A stretch of DNA of 25,801 nt from Collinsella aerofaciens (GCF_028207065.1 NZ_JAQLFP010000033.1:1-25801); one strand, 5' to 3'. Shown: positions 6,817 to 15,637, numbered from the stretch's first letter. Translations and numbers: made by a program. The notes: generated by a model from the letters alone, not told the origin.

Positions 6817-8133
6817 ATGAAGAACGAAATGAGCAGAAGGCAGTTCCTGGGCTTTGCTGGTTCCGCGGCTGCGGTTCTTGGTCTGGGCCTCGTGGGCTGC
6901 GGTGGTTCTGCCGGCTCTGGCTCCTCTGCTTCTGGTGACGCTGCCGAGGTCTACTTCCTCCAGTTCAAGCCCGAGGTCGACAAGGAGTGGAAGGAGATCG
7001 CCAAGGCGTACAAGAAGGAGAAGGGCGTCGAGGTCAAGATCGTGACCGCCGCCTCCAACACCTACGAGGAGAAGCTCAAGTCCGAGATGTCCAAGAGCTC
7101 CGCTCCGACGCTGTTCCAGGTCAACGGCCCCACCGGCCTTAAGAACTGGAAGGACTACTGCGCCGATCTTTCCGACACCAAGCTCCGCGGCGAGCTCATC
7201 GACGACTCCCTGGCGCTGCAGTCCGACGGCAAGGATCTGGGTATCGACTGGGTTCAGGAGAGCTACGGCATCATCTACAACAAGGAGCTCCTCGAGAAGG
7301 CCGGCTACAAGGCCGAGGACATCAACTCCTTCGACAAGCTGAAGGCTTGCGCCGATGACATCCAGGCCCGCAAGGACGAGCTCGGCGTTGACGGTGCCTT
7401 CACTTCCGCCGGCATGGATGACTCCTCCAGCTGGCGCTACACCACCCACCTCGCCAACCTCCCGCTCTACTACGAGTTCGAGAAGGAGCACAACCAGGAG
7501 GACGACGAGATCAAGGGCGAGTATCTCGACAACTTTAAGCAGATCTTCGACCTGTACATCACCGACTCCACCTGCGATCCTTCGCAGCTTGCCTCCAAGA
7601 CCGGTGACGACGCCACCAACGAGTTCGCAACCGGTAAGGCCGTTTTCTACCAGAACGGCTCTTGGGCCTACGCCGACCTCACCAAGGCCGGTATGACCGA
7701 CGACCAGCTCGGCATGCTGCCGATCTACATCGGCGTCGACGGCGAGGAGAACCAGGGCCTGTGCTCCGGCGGCGAGAACTACTGGTGCGTCAGCTCCCAG
7801 GCTTCCGAGGATGCCCAGAAGGCCACCGAGGACTTCATGTATTGGTGCGTCACTTCTGACACCGCCACCAGCATCATCGCTGACAAGATGGGTCTGACTG
7901 CCCCGTTCAAGAGCGCTAAGGAGACCACCAACGTCTTCTCGCAGCAGGCCGTTGCTATGGCCAAGGACGGCAAGAAGACCGTCGCTTGGGACTTCGTTTA
8001 CATCCCCTCCGAGGAGTGGAAGAAGAACCTCAAGCAGGCTCTCATCGCTTATGCTGCCGACAACACCAAGTGGGACGGCGTCAAGAACGCCTTCGTCGAT
8101 GGCTGGAAGACCGAGAAGGCTGCTTCCGAGTAA
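6817..8133 (+). CDS. Extracellular sugar-binding lipoprotein of a maltodextrin-type ABC transporter
   Basis: A family-1 extracellular solute-binding protein of 438 residues. The N-terminus has a twin-arginine motif SRRQFLG (6-12) and a lipobox LVGC with Cys28, so it is probably exported by Tat and anchored by lipid. A Gly/Ser-rich linker follows. The mature part carries the TLFQVNGPTGLKNW type of segment usual in MalE-like proteins. The ATG at 6817 is preferred over an in-frame GTG at 6799 because AAGGGTGG lies about 6 nt before it. It is first in an operon with two permeases and an ATPase, separated from the first permease by a strong hairpin that may raise its relative yield. Maltodextrin as substrate is inferred from nearby malQ and glgP. 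Confidence 0.9.
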   Translation: MKNEMSRRQFLGFAGSAAAVLGLGLVGCGGSAGSGSSASGDAAEVYFLQFKPEVDKEWKEIAKAYKKEKGVEVKIVTAASNTYEEKLKSEMSKSSAPTLFQVNGPTGLKNWKDYCADLSDTKLRGELIDDSLALQSDGKDLGIDWVQESYGIIYNKELLEKAGYKAEDINSFDKLKACADDIQARKDELGVDGAFTSAGMDDSSSWRYTTHLANLPLYYEFEKEHNQEDDEIKGEYLDNFKQIFDLYITDSTCDPSQLASKTGDDATNEFATGKAVFYQNGSWAYADLTKAGMTDDQLGMLPIYIGVDGEENQGLCSGGENYWCVSSQASEDAQKATEDFMYWCVTSDTATSIIADKMGLTAPFKSAKETTNVFSQQAVAMAKDGKKTVAWDFVYIPSEEWKKNLKQALIAYAADNTKWDGVKNAFVDGWKTEKAASE

Positions 8134-8164
8134 GCAGTTGCTGCCCAAGCTATCTGATTAGCGA

Positions 8165-8200
8165 CAGGGGGCGGGCAGACGTAGGTTTGCCCGCCCCCTG
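8165..8200 (+). terminator. Intercistronic hairpin between binding protein and permease genes
   Basis: CAGGGGGCGGGCA (8165-8177) and TGCCCGCCCCCTG (8188-8200) form a perfect 13-bp GC-rich stem with a 10-nt loop and no T-run after it. It probably stabilises the upstream mRNA or partly attenuates read-through, giving more binding protein than permease. Confidence 0.7.
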
Positions 8201-8220
8201 CATATTGAAAGGACCCTTCT

Positions 8221-9075
8221 ATGGGCAAAGCACTCAAGCGCTGGTGGCCGCTCTTTATGCTGCCCACGTGCCTGGCGTTTATGATCGGGTTCGTGATTCC
8301 CTTTATCCAGGGTTTCTATCTCTCGTTCTGCCAGTTTATTACCATCAATAACGCGCACTTTGTCGGTATCGAGAACTACGTGCGCGCGCTGTCCGATCCG
8401 CAGTTCTCCACGTCGTTCTTCTTTACCGTGGCGTTTGCCTTCCTGTCGACGGTGCTCATCAACGTGATCGCGCTGGCCATTGCGCAGGCGCTCACTCGCA
8501 AGGCGCTCAAGGGCACCAACATCTTCCGTACGATTTTCTTTATGCCTAACCTGATTGGCGGCATTGTACTGGGTTACATTTGGCAGATTCTGATCAACTG
8601 CCTGCTCTCCAACGTGGGTGCCCAGCTTATCGCCCTCAACTCCGCCGCTGGCTTCTGGGGCCTTATCATCCTGACCCTGTGGCAACAGGTCGGCTACATG
8701 ATGATCATCTACATCGCCGGTCTGCAGTCCATTCCGTCTGATTACATCGAGGCCGCCAAGGTCGACGGCGCTACGGCATGGCAGACGTTTTGGAAGGTTA
8801 AGATCCCCAACCTGATGCCGACCATCACCATCTGCCTGTTCCTGTCCATCACCAACGGCTTTAAGCTGTTCGACCAGAACCTCGCCCTTACCGGTGGTGC
8901 CCCGGCGCACTCCACCGAGATGCTCGCCCTGAACATCTACAACACGTTCTATTCGCGTGCTGGCATCGCATGGCAGGGCATCGGTCAGGCCAAGGCAGTT
9001 ATCTTCTGCATCCTGGTTGTCGCTATTTCTATGATCCAGCTTAAGGCCACGAGGTCCAAGGAGGTGCAGCAGTAA
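8221..9075 (+). CDS. ABC transporter permease, MalF-type
   Basis: An inner-membrane permease of 284 residues with about six hydrophobic segments. The first is near 11-35 and the last near 258-274. The cytoplasmic EAA loop that contacts the ATPase reads EAAKVDGATAWQTFWKVKIP (177-196). It is much shorter than E. coli MalF because it lacks the large periplasmic P2 domain, as is usual in Gram-positive sugar transporters. AAAGGA lies about 8 nt before the ATG. Its TAA stop overlaps the start of the next permease gene by one base (TAATG), so the two are translationally coupled and form a heterodimeric channel. Confidence 0.92.
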   Translation: MGKALKRWWPLFMLPTCLAFMIGFVIPFIQGFYLSFCQFITINNAHFVGIENYVRALSDPQFSTSFFFTVAFAFLSTVLINVIALAIAQALTRKALKGTNIFRTIFFMPNLIGGIVLGYIWQILINCLLSNVGAQLIALNSAAGFWGLIILTLWQQVGYMMIIYIAGLQSIPSDYIEAAKVDGATAWQTFWKVKIPNLMPTITICLFLSITNGFKLFDQNLALTGGAPAHSTEMLALNIYNTFYSRAGIAWQGIGQAKAVIFCILVVAISMIQLKATRSKEVQQ

Positions 9076-9914
9076 TGAAACGCGATAAGGCTATTAACCG
9101 CGCGCTCTCGATCTTCTTTACGATTCTGTCGCTCGCGTGGATCTACCCTGTGTTCATGATTGCGCTCAATTCCTTTAAGAAGGGGACCGCAATCAGCACC
9201 ACCACGGCGTTCGATCTGCTCACGCCCGAGACGTTCAACGGCCTCGCAAACTACGTGCACGCTCTTAACGAGCAGGGCTTTGCCTCGGCGTTTATGTACT
9301 CGCTCATCATCACAGTCACGTCGGTCGTGCTGATTCTGGTGTGCTGCTCCATGTGCGCTTGGTACGTGGTTCGTGTCAACAACAAGATCTCGAACTTCTT
9401 CTATTACCTGTTCGTGTTCTCGATGGTCGTACCGTTCCAGATGCTGATGTTCACGCTGTCCAATTTGGCGGACCGCATCGGCTTTAATACGCCGTTCAAC
9501 ATCTGCTTTATCTATCTGGGCTTTGGCGCGGGCCTGGCGGTCTTTATGTTCGCCGGCTTTGTAAAGAACATCCCGCTCGAGATCGAGGAGGCGGCCATGA
9601 TTGACGGCTGCAACCCGGTTCAGGTGTTCTTTAAGATCGTTCTCCCCATCATGAAGCCCACCTATCTTTCGGTCGGCATCCTCGAGACCATGTGGGTCTG
9701 GAACGACTACCTGCTGCCCTACCTTACGCTCGACTCCACCAAGTACAAGACCATTCCTATTTTGATCCAGTACTTCCGCGGCGGCTATGGCCACGTCGAG
9801 CTCGGCCCCATGATGGCCTGCATCATGATGGTCGTTGTCCCCATCGTCATCATGTACATCTTCTGCCAGAAGTACATCATCGACGGTGTGGTGGCAGGTG
9901 CCGTCAAGGGCTGA
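9075..9914 (+). CDS. ABC transporter permease, MalG-type
   Basis: The second permease subunit has 279 residues and six predicted membrane segments. The EAA loop is EEAAMIDGCNPVQVFFKIVL (171-190), and the C-terminal GAVKG ending is typical of MalG-like proteins. The start overlaps the upstream stop by one base, and the upstream coding end GTGCAGCAG offers no strong site of its own, so coupling is likely. The gene ends 68 bp before the ATPase gene. It would pair with the preceding permease and the MsmX-type ATPase to import oligosaccharides. Confidence 0.92.
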   Translation: MKRDKAINRALSIFFTILSLAWIYPVFMIALNSFKKGTAISTTTAFDLLTPETFNGLANYVHALNEQGFASAFMYSLIITVTSVVLILVCCSMCAWYVVRVNNKISNFFYYLFVFSMVVPFQMLMFTLSNLADRIGFNTPFNICFIYLGFGAGLAVFMFAGFVKNIPLEIEEAAMIDGCNPVQVFFKIVLPIMKPTYLSVGILETMWVWNDYLLPYLTLDSTKYKTIPILIQYFRGGYGHVELGPMMACIMMVVVPIVIMYIFCQKYIIDGVVAGAVKG

Positions 9915-9940
9915 TGCCGTAACTGTTTTGCAAGTTTTGG

Positions 9941-9963
9941 CGGCGCCCCTCAGCGCGGCGCCG
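9941..9963 (+). other. Short intercistronic hairpin before the ATPase gene
   Basis: CGGCGCC (9941-9947) pairs with GGCGCCG (9957-9963) around a 9-nt loop, with no T-run. It may stabilise or process the operon mRNA between permease and ATPase genes. It ends before the ribosome binding site AAAGG. Confidence 0.5.
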
Positions 9964-9982
9964 CGTATCGAAAGGTAGAGAC

Positions 9983-11182
9983 ATGGCCGAGATCGTTCTC
10001 AAACATGTTCAGAAGGTGTATCCCAACAACGAGTCAAAAAAGAAGGGCTTCTTTGGCAAAAAGAAGAAGACCGAGGAGAAGAAGCACAACCTCAAGGTTA
10101 CCGAGGACGGTGTGCTCGCTGTAGAGGACTTCAACCTCACCGTTCACGACCAGGAGTTCATCGTCCTCGTTGGCCCTTCTGGCTGCGGTAAGTCCACGAC
10201 GATGCGCATGGTCGCCGGCCTGGAGGACATCACCTCCGGCGATGTGTTCATCGATGGCAAGCGCGTCAACGACGTGGCACCCAAGGACCGCGACATTGCC
10301 ATGGTGTTCCAGAGCTATGCTCTGTACCCCAATATGACGGTGTACGAGAACATGGCGTTTACGCTTGAGCTCAAGAAGGTCCCCAAGGACGAGATCGACC
10401 GCAAGGTTCGCTCCGCTGCCGAGATCCTGGGCATTACCGAGTATCTTGACCGTAAGCCTAAGGCGCTTTCGGGTGGCCAGCGCCAGCGCGTCGCCATCGG
10501 CCGCGCCATCGTGCGAGACCCCAAGGTCTTCCTGATGGACGAGCCGCTGTCCAACCTGGACGCCAAGCTTCGTAACCAGATGCGTGCCGAGCTCATTAAG
10601 CTGCGCCACGAGATCAAGGGCACGTTCATTTATGTTACTCACGACCAGACCGAGGCTATGACCCTCGGTGACCGTATCGTGGTCATGAAGGACGGCGTCG
10701 TCCAGCAGATCGCCACCCCGCAGGAGGTATTCAACCATCCCGCGAACATCTTCGTCGCCGGCTTTATCGGCGTGCCGCAGATGAACTTCTTCGATGCCCA
10801 GCTGGTGCGCTCGGGCAACGGCTTTACCGTCAAGACCGAGGATATGAACGTGGCGCTCGCCCCCGAGACCTGCGCTCAGCTTGCTCTCAACTGGGACGGC
10901 GGCGACGTGAAGGAGATCACGGCCGGCGTGCGTCCCGAGCAGATTCTGCTTGCCGACAAGGACGAGGAGGGCGCGCTCCAGGGTACCGTCGAGGTGACCG
11001 AGCTCATGGGTTCGACCGAGCATGTCCACGTGACCGCTCCCGATGGCCAGTTCGTCCTGATCATTCCCGTTGTCGACCTTGAGGCCAAGGGTGCGCTCAA
11101 GGCGGGCGACCCCATCTGGTTCAAGTTCGAGAAGAACGCGACCCACCTCTTCGATAAGGTGTCTGGCAAGAACCTTATCTAG
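9983..11182 (+). CDS. ABC transporter ATPase, MsmX/UgpC/MalK family
   Basis: An ATP-hydrolysing subunit of 399 residues for CUT1 sugar importers. It has Walker A GPSGCGKST (64-72), Q-loop Gln110, signature LSGGQ (162-166), Walker B VFLMDEP (182-188) and switch His220. A C-terminal TOBE/OB regulatory region (about 240-399) contains GVRPEQI. Between the first strand and the usual A-loop lies an extra stretch of about 25 residues rich in Lys (18-42), which I would not expect in E. coli MalK. AAAGGTAGAG precedes the ATG. The gene closes the operon and a terminator follows. MsmX-type ATPases can energise several transporters, so it may serve others elsewhere in the genome. Confidence 0.93.
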   Translation: MAEIVLKHVQKVYPNNESKKKGFFGKKKKTEEKKHNLKVTEDGVLAVEDFNLTVHDQEFIVLVGPSGCGKSTTMRMVAGLEDITSGDVFIDGKRVNDVAPKDRDIAMVFQSYALYPNMTVYENMAFTLELKKVPKDEIDRKVRSAAEILGITEYLDRKPKALSGGQRQRVAIGRAIVRDPKVFLMDEPLSNLDAKLRNQMRAELIKLRHEIKGTFIYVTHDQTEAMTLGDRIVVMKDGVVQQIATPQEVFNHPANIFVAGFIGVPQMNFFDAQLVRSGNGFTVKTEDMNVALAPETCAQLALNWDGGDVKEITAGVRPEQILLADKDEEGALQGTVEVTELMGSTEHVHVTAPDGQFVLIIPVVDLEAKGALKAGDPIWFKFEKNATHLFDKVSGKNLI

Positions 11183-11250
11183 GCCCGGTTCATCCAGGCC
11201 CTCCCTTTGGGCGACTGCGGTATTGCCATCCTTTTGCCGCGGTCACATAT

Positions 11251-11289
11251 AAGGCTCCCCTCCCGTCCACTGGGCGAGAGGGGAGCCTT
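11251..11289 (+). terminator. Terminator of the ABC transporter operon
   Basis: AAGGCTCCCCTC (11251-11262) pairs perfectly with GAGGGGAGCCTT (11278-11289). It is followed by TCTTTG. Confidence 0.85.
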
Positions 11290-11322
11290 TCTTTGTGTTG
11301 GGGCTTTCCGTCTGTCAGTTTG

Positions 11323-11538
11323 TCTTGATCTGTAACAGGTAGGGCCGATTTCGGACGTTAGATGTTACAGATCGAGACGGTTCCGCTGTGCCAACCATTT
11401 CATCTAAATCTGTAACACCGAAGGCGAATTTCACCTGCTAGATGTTACAGATTGAGATAAACCCAAGGGGAGGGGCCGGTATGTCTCAATCTGTAACAGC
11501 TGGGACCGTTTTGGTTGAGTAGTTGTTATGGATCGAGA
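11323..11538. repeat. Three 55-nt palindromic units at about 80-bp spacing
   Basis: Units at 11323-11377, 11403-11457 and 11484-11538 are each exactly 55 nt. Each has 15-nt arms (about TCTCAATCTGTAACA / TGTTACAGATTGAGA) and a 25-nt interior. The interiors vary but share GG at interior positions 6-7 and TTT at 12-14. The third right arm has decayed (TGTTATGGATCGAGA). Start-to-start distances are 80 and 81 bp. They fill the gap between convergent ABC and glgP operons. Outer arms are conserved and inverted, which is unlike a CRISPR. Function is unknown to me; dispersed inverted-repeat elements or binding sites are the options. Confidence 0.7.
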
Positions 11539-11580
11539 TTGTTTGGCCGAGTCGGATCACAGGGTAACGTGCGGGCACAA

Positions 11581-11612
11581 AAAACGGAGCCGCGTTGCCG
11601 TGGCTCCGTTTT
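11581..11612 (-). terminator. Terminator of glgP (bidirectional form)
   Basis: AAAACGGAGCC (11581-11591) pairs with GGCTCCGTTTT (11602-11612). On the minus strand the stem is followed by TTTTTTG, fitting termination of glgP, whose stop codon is 26 bp upstream. Confidence 0.8.
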
Positions 11613-11637
11613 CAAGAGGATGGGCGATGAAACCGAA

Positions 11638-13905
11638 TTAGCTCAGGTGCCAGATCTCGTCGTTGTACTGGGAGATCGTACGGTCGGACGAGAAGGTGCC
11701 GGCGTTGGCGATATTGATGAGCGCCTTGCGCATCCAGGCGTCCTGGTCCTCGTAGTCGGCCAGCACGCGCTCCTTGGTCTGGATGTACTCCTCAATGTCG
11801 AGCAGGGCCATAAACCAGTCCTTGCCCTTAATGTCGTCGTGCAGGCGCTGCAGGCGCTCGGCGTTGCCGGTTGCCATAAAGGCCGGGTTGGTGATGAAGT
11901 CCACCAGCAGTTTAATTCCGGGCTTGCGGTAGAGCGCACCGGCGTTGTAGGTGCCGTCGGCGTAGAGCTGCTCGACCTGTTTGGACGAGGCACCAAAGGT
12001 ATAGATGTTCTCGTCGCCCACGAGCTCGGCAATCTCCACGTTGGCACCGTCGAGCGTGCACAGGGTTAGGGCGCCGTTGAGCATGAACTTCATGTTGGAG
12101 GTGCCGCTCGCCTCCTTGGAGGCCAGGCTGATCTGCTCGGAGATGTCGGCGGCGGGGATCACGCGCTCGGCGGCGGTGACGTTGTAGTTCTCGATCATGA
12201 CAACCTGCAGGTAGGGAGCCACGTCGGGGTCGTTTGCAATCCACTGCGACAGCGTCAAGATCAGATGGATGATGTCCTGCGCGATAGTGTAGGCAGGGGC
12301 CGCCTTGCCGCCAAAGATGATGGTGACGGGGTGCTTAGGCTTATTGCCGTTCTTGATGTCGAGATACTTCCAGATTATGTAGAGCGCGAGCATCTGCTGG
12401 CGCTTGTACTCGTGGATACGCTTGACCTGAACATCGATGATGGCGTTGGATGGGATCGTCACGCCCTGTTCGAGCGCCATGAACTGGCGCATGATGGCCT
12501 TGGCCTCGGTCTTGGTGGCGGCCAGGCGCTCAAGAACATTCTTGTCGTCGGCGAACTTGGCGAGTTTGCTCAGATCGCCGGTGCTGCGCCAGTCGGTGCC
12601 GATCACATCGTCGAGCAGGCTGGCGAGCGCGGGGTTGGCCCCATGGATCCAGCGGCGGAAGGTGATGCCGTTGGTCTTGTTGGAGAACTTCTCGGGATAG
12701 ATCTCGTAGAACGGATGAAGCTCGGTGTCCTCCAGAATCTTGGTGTGGAGGGCGGCTACACCGTTGATGGAGAAGCCAAAGTGGATGTCCATGTGGGCCA
12801 TGTGGACGGTGTCGTGCTCGTCAATGATGGCGACGCGCGGGTCATCGTGCTCGGCTTTCGCGATCTCATCGAGCTTGACGATAATGTCGGCGATGGCAGG
12901 GGAGACCTTCTGCAGGCTGACGAGCGGCCACTTCTCGAGCGCCTCGGCAAGAATCGTGTGGTTAGTGTAGGCGACCATGGAGCGTACGATGGTCACGGCC
13001 TCGTCAAACTCGATGCCATGCTCGGTGGTGAGCAAGCGAATGAGCTCGGGGATGACCATGGTGGGGTGCGTGTCGTTAATTTGGACCACGGCGTAGTCGG
13101 CCAGATCGTGCAGGTTGCTGCCGCGCTCGATGGCCTCGTCGATCAGGAGCTGGGCGGCGTTGCTCACCATGAAGTATTCCTGGTAGATGCGAAGCAGGCG
13201 GCCCTGCTCGTCGGAATCGTCGGGGTAGAGGAACAAGGTGAGGTTCTTGGCGATCTCTGTCTTGTCGAAGTCGATGGAGCTGCCGGGGACCAGGCCGTCG
13301 TCGACGCTCGCCAGGTCGAACAGGCGCAGACGGTTCTTGGTGGGCTGGCCGTAACCGGGCACGTCGATGTTGACGAGCTTGGAGGTAACGGCAAAATCGC
13401 CGAACTCGACGGTGTAGGAGCGGTCGTCGTCGACTAGGATGTCCTGCTCACCGAGCCACTCGTCGGGGACGGCCTTCTGCTGGTTGTCCACAAAGCGCTG
13501 ACGGAACAGGCCGTAGTGATAGTTGAGGCCCACGCCATCGCCGGTCAAGCCCAGCGTGGCGATGGAATCCAGGAAGCATGCGGCCAGGCGGCCCAGGCCG
13601 CCGTTGCCGAGCGACGGCTCGACCTCGAACTCCTCGATCTTGTTGAGGTCGTGGCCTGCGGCGGTGAGCTGGTCCTTAACCTCGTCGTAGATGCCGAGGT
13701 CGATCATGTTGTTGATGAGCAGCTTGCCGATCAAAAATTCGGCGGAAATGTAATAGAGCTTTTTCTTGCCGTTGTTGAGCGGGCAGGCGGCGGAGCGCTC
13801 CTGCACGAGTTTGACCAGCAGCTTGTAAATGCGACGGTCGTCGAGCTGCTCGAGCGAGGTGCCAAAAGACTGCTCGGCGAGTTCCATGAGGTTAATTTGG
13901 GGCAT
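11638..13905 (-). CDS. glgP: Glycogen/maltodextrin phosphorylase (GT35)
   Basis: The enzyme releases glucose 1-phosphate from alpha-1,4-glucans by phosphorolysis with pyridoxal phosphate. From the ATG at 13905 (AGGAGG 5 nt upstream) it has 755 residues, a little shorter than E. coli MalP. Family marks are EPSLGNGGLGRLAACFLDS (96-114), the NDTHP segment (277-281), VKRIHEYKRQ (494-503) and the PLP site EASGTSNMKFMLNG with Lys606. The open frame extends upstream to 14229, but that part overlaps malQ and has no family similarity, so I exclude it. It follows malQ on the same strand after 128 bp with a hairpin between. Together they would convert imported maltodextrins to glucose and glucose 1-phosphate. 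Whether glycogen or maltodextrin is the main substrate cannot be told. Confidence 0.95.
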   Translation of the reverse strand: MPQINLMELAEQSFGTSLEQLDDRRIYKLLVKLVQERSAACPLNNGKKKLYYISAEFLIGKLLINNMIDLGIYDEVKDQLTAAGHDLNKIEEFEVEPSLGNGGLGRLAACFLDSIATLGLTGDGVGLNYHYGLFRQRFVDNQQKAVPDEWLGEQDILVDDDRSYTVEFGDFAVTSKLVNIDVPGYGQPTKNRLRLFDLASVDDGLVPGSSIDFDKTEIAKNLTLFLYPDDSDEQGRLLRIYQEYFMVSNAAQLLIDEAIERGSNLHDLADYAVVQINDTHPTMVIPELIRLLTTEHGIEFDEAVTIVRSMVAYTNHTILAEALEKWPLVSLQKVSPAIADIIVKLDEIAKAEHDDPRVAIIDEHDTVHMAHMDIHFGFSINGVAALHTKILEDTELHPFYEIYPEKFSNKTNGITFRRWIHGANPALASLLDDVIGTDWRSTGDLSKLAKFADDKNVLERLAATKTEAKAIMRQFMALEQGVTIPSNAIIDVQVKRIHEYKRQQMLALYIIWKYLDIKNGNKPKHPVTIIFGGKAAPAYTIAQDIIHLILTLSQWIANDPDVAPYLQVVMIENYNVTAAERVIPAADISEQISLASKEASGTSNMKFMLNGALTLCTLDGANVEIAELVGDENIYTFGASSKQVEQLYADGTYNAGALYRKPGIKLLVDFITNPAFMATGNAERLQRLHDDIKGKDWFMALLDIEEYIQTKERVLADYEDQDAWMRKALINIANAGTFSSDRTISQYNDEIWHLS

Positions 13906-13952
13906 GTTTCCTCCTGTAATGGGTTGATTACATGTCTGCAATTCATAAGAAT

Positions 13953-13986
13953 CCCGCGCGAGGGGATTGGGGTGGCCTCGCGCGGG
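13953..13986 (-). terminator. Hairpin between malQ and glgP
   Basis: CCCGCGCGAGG (13953-13963) and CCTCGCGCGGG (13976-13986) form a perfect 11-bp stem with a 12-nt loop. Only ATTCTTAT follows on the minus strand, so it is more likely a partial terminator or mRNA-stabilising structure than a full stop. Confidence 0.6.
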
Positions 13987-14033
13987 TAAGCAAGCGCGTC
14001 CGCACGGTGGGGAGGGGTCGGGCGCGGTAGCTC

Positions 14034-15539
14034 CTATTGAGGAAGCTCGATTTCGGCTTCCGACGGGATGCGGAAGTAGGTCTCGGTCCAGTCGGTGAGT
14101 TTGTGCTCGAGCTCGCGGGTGATGGCGCCGTCGAGCATGCGCCAGGTCCAGTTGCCGCCCAGCGTGGCAGGGGTGTTGATGCGCGCCTCGTTGCCCAAGT
14201 TGAGCAGGTCCTGCATGGTGTAGATGCACGTGTCGCTCACGCTGGCTGCGATGGTTCGGTTGAGCGCGTCGGCGATGGGTTCGCCGGCCTGCTGATGGGT
14301 GTACAGGGCTGTCTGCTCGCGCTGACGCGGGGTAGCCGTTCCTTCAAACCAGCCGCGTGCCGTCTCGTTGTCGTGAGTGCCCACGTAGGCGACGGTGTTG
14401 GCAATGTAGTTGTGCGGCAGGTAGTACGAGTTGGTGCCCTCAAAGGCAAACTGCAGGATCTTCATGCCGGGGAAGCCCGAGTTGTCGCGCATATCGATGA
14501 CGCCGGGGGTGAGGAAGCCCAGGTCCTCGGCGATGATGGGCAGCGTGCCGAGCTTTTCCTCGAGCGTCTTGAAGAGCTTGAGGCCGGGACCCTGCGTCCA
14601 CGAACCGTAGGACGAATCAGGCGAGGAGAACGGCACCTCCCAATAGGCCTCGAAGCCGCGGAAGTGATCCAGGCGGATGACGTCGTACATGTCGAGGGCG
14701 GCGCGAATGCGGCCCTCCCACCAGGAGAAGCCGTCGGCCTCCATGGCGTCCCAGTCGTAGATGGGGTTGCCCCAGTACTGGCCGGTGGCCGAGAACTGGT
14801 CGGGCGGCGTGCCGGCGACGCTCACGGGATTGCCGGCGGCGTCGATCTTAAAGAGCTCAGGTGTCGCCCACATCTCGACGGAGTCACGCGAGACATAGAT
14901 GGGCAGGTCGCCGATGATGAGAATGTCGCGCTCGTTGGCATAGGCCTTGAGGCGGCTCCACTGGCGATCGAAGAAGTACTGCGTCATCTGGTGGTAGAGC
15001 ATACGCGCCGGATGGTCGGTGCAGACCTTGGCGGAAGCCTCGCCGCGGGTGCGGAGCTCCGCGGGCCACTCCCAAAACGCCTTGAGACCGCACTCCTCTT
15101 TGACGGTCATGAACTCACAGTAGGGGATGAGCCAGTCCTCGTTGGCCTGGATAAAGTCATCGAAATCGGCCGGCTTGTCGGCAGCAAAGCGCTCGGCGGC
15201 GCGGTCGAGAATCTGACGGCGGCCGCCAAAGATGGCACCGTAGTCGACATTGCTGGGGTCGGATCCCAGATACACGCCATCGATATCGCGCTGCTCCAGA
15301 TACCCTGCCTCGATAAGCTCGGCAAAGTCGATAAAGTTGGGGTTGCCTGCGCGGGCCGAGAACGACTGATAAGGCGAATCGCCATAGCTGGTCGTCGTAA
15401 GGGGCAGAATCTGCCAGTAATGTTGTTTGCACGAGGCGAGAAAATCGACGAAGTCGTAGGCATTCCAGCCAAAGCCGCCGATTCCGTATGGTCCGGGCAG
15501 AGATGAGACGGGCATGAGGACGCCGCTTGCACGCTCCAT
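14034..15539 (-). CDS. malQ: 4-alpha-glucanotransferase (amylomaltase, GH77)
   Basis: The enzyme transfers alpha-1,4-glucan segments between maltodextrins, releasing glucose and longer chains for the phosphorylase. The start at 15539 gives 501 residues. It is preferred over in-frame GTG (15551) and TTG (15554) because GGTGAG lies 7 nt upstream and the protein then begins MERASGVLMPVSSLPGPYGI, the usual family start. Catalytic signatures are VIRLDHFRG with nucleophile Asp291, IIAEDLG with acid/base Glu338, and THDNE with Asp390. The length is typical of bacterial amylomaltases. It leads a two-gene unit with glgP. A TTGTTTAAACAT palindrome sits about 100 bp upstream, matching the operators near the TreR-like gene. 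Confidence 0.96.
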   Translation of the reverse strand: MERASGVLMPVSSLPGPYGIGGFGWNAYDFVDFLASCKQHYWQILPLTTTSYGDSPYQSFSARAGNPNFIDFAELIEAGYLEQRDIDGVYLGSDPSNVDYGAIFGGRRQILDRAAERFAADKPADFDDFIQANEDWLIPYCEFMTVKEECGLKAFWEWPAELRTRGEASAKVCTDHPARMLYHQMTQYFFDRQWSRLKAYANERDILIIGDLPIYVSRDSVEMWATPELFKIDAAGNPVSVAGTPPDQFSATGQYWGNPIYDWDAMEADGFSWWEGRIRAALDMYDVIRLDHFRGFEAYWEVPFSSPDSSYGSWTQGPGLKLFKTLEEKLGTLPIIAEDLGFLTPGVIDMRDNSGFPGMKILQFAFEGTNSYYLPHNYIANTVAYVGTHDNETARGWFEGTATPRQREQTALYTHQQAGEPIADALNRTIAASVSDTCIYTMQDLLNLGNEARINTPATLGGNWTWRMLDGAITRELEHKLTDWTETYFRIPSEAEIELPQ

Positions 15540-15637
15540 GAATGCGCTCACCAACCTTCTTGTTGTGGGGTCGGCCTGCCGATGGGTGTGCAGTCCGCCT
15601 CCGATGTTCTGATTCGATACGCCTATTGTAAAACATG

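Noticed and set aside
6709..8148. Minus-strand open frame of 479 codons
   Set aside because: It is the antisense of the sugar-binding lipoprotein gene, rich in Leu/Val/Gly, and crosses that gene's operator and promoter region.
11323..11538. CRISPR-like array
   Set aside because: The repeated parts are inverted pairs flanking variable interiors, there are only three units, and no cas genes are near.
12265..13437. Plus-strand open frame of 390 codons
   Set aside because: It lies antisense within glgP and has shadow-like composition.
13906..14229. N-terminal extension of the glgP frame
   Set aside because: It overlaps the malQ end, lacks family similarity, and the AGGAGG site before 13905 marks the true start.
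14037..15506. Plus-strand open frame of 489 codons
   Set aside because: It is antisense to malQ, whose catalytic motifs are clear. The frame is Val/Gly/Arg-rich with no domain.
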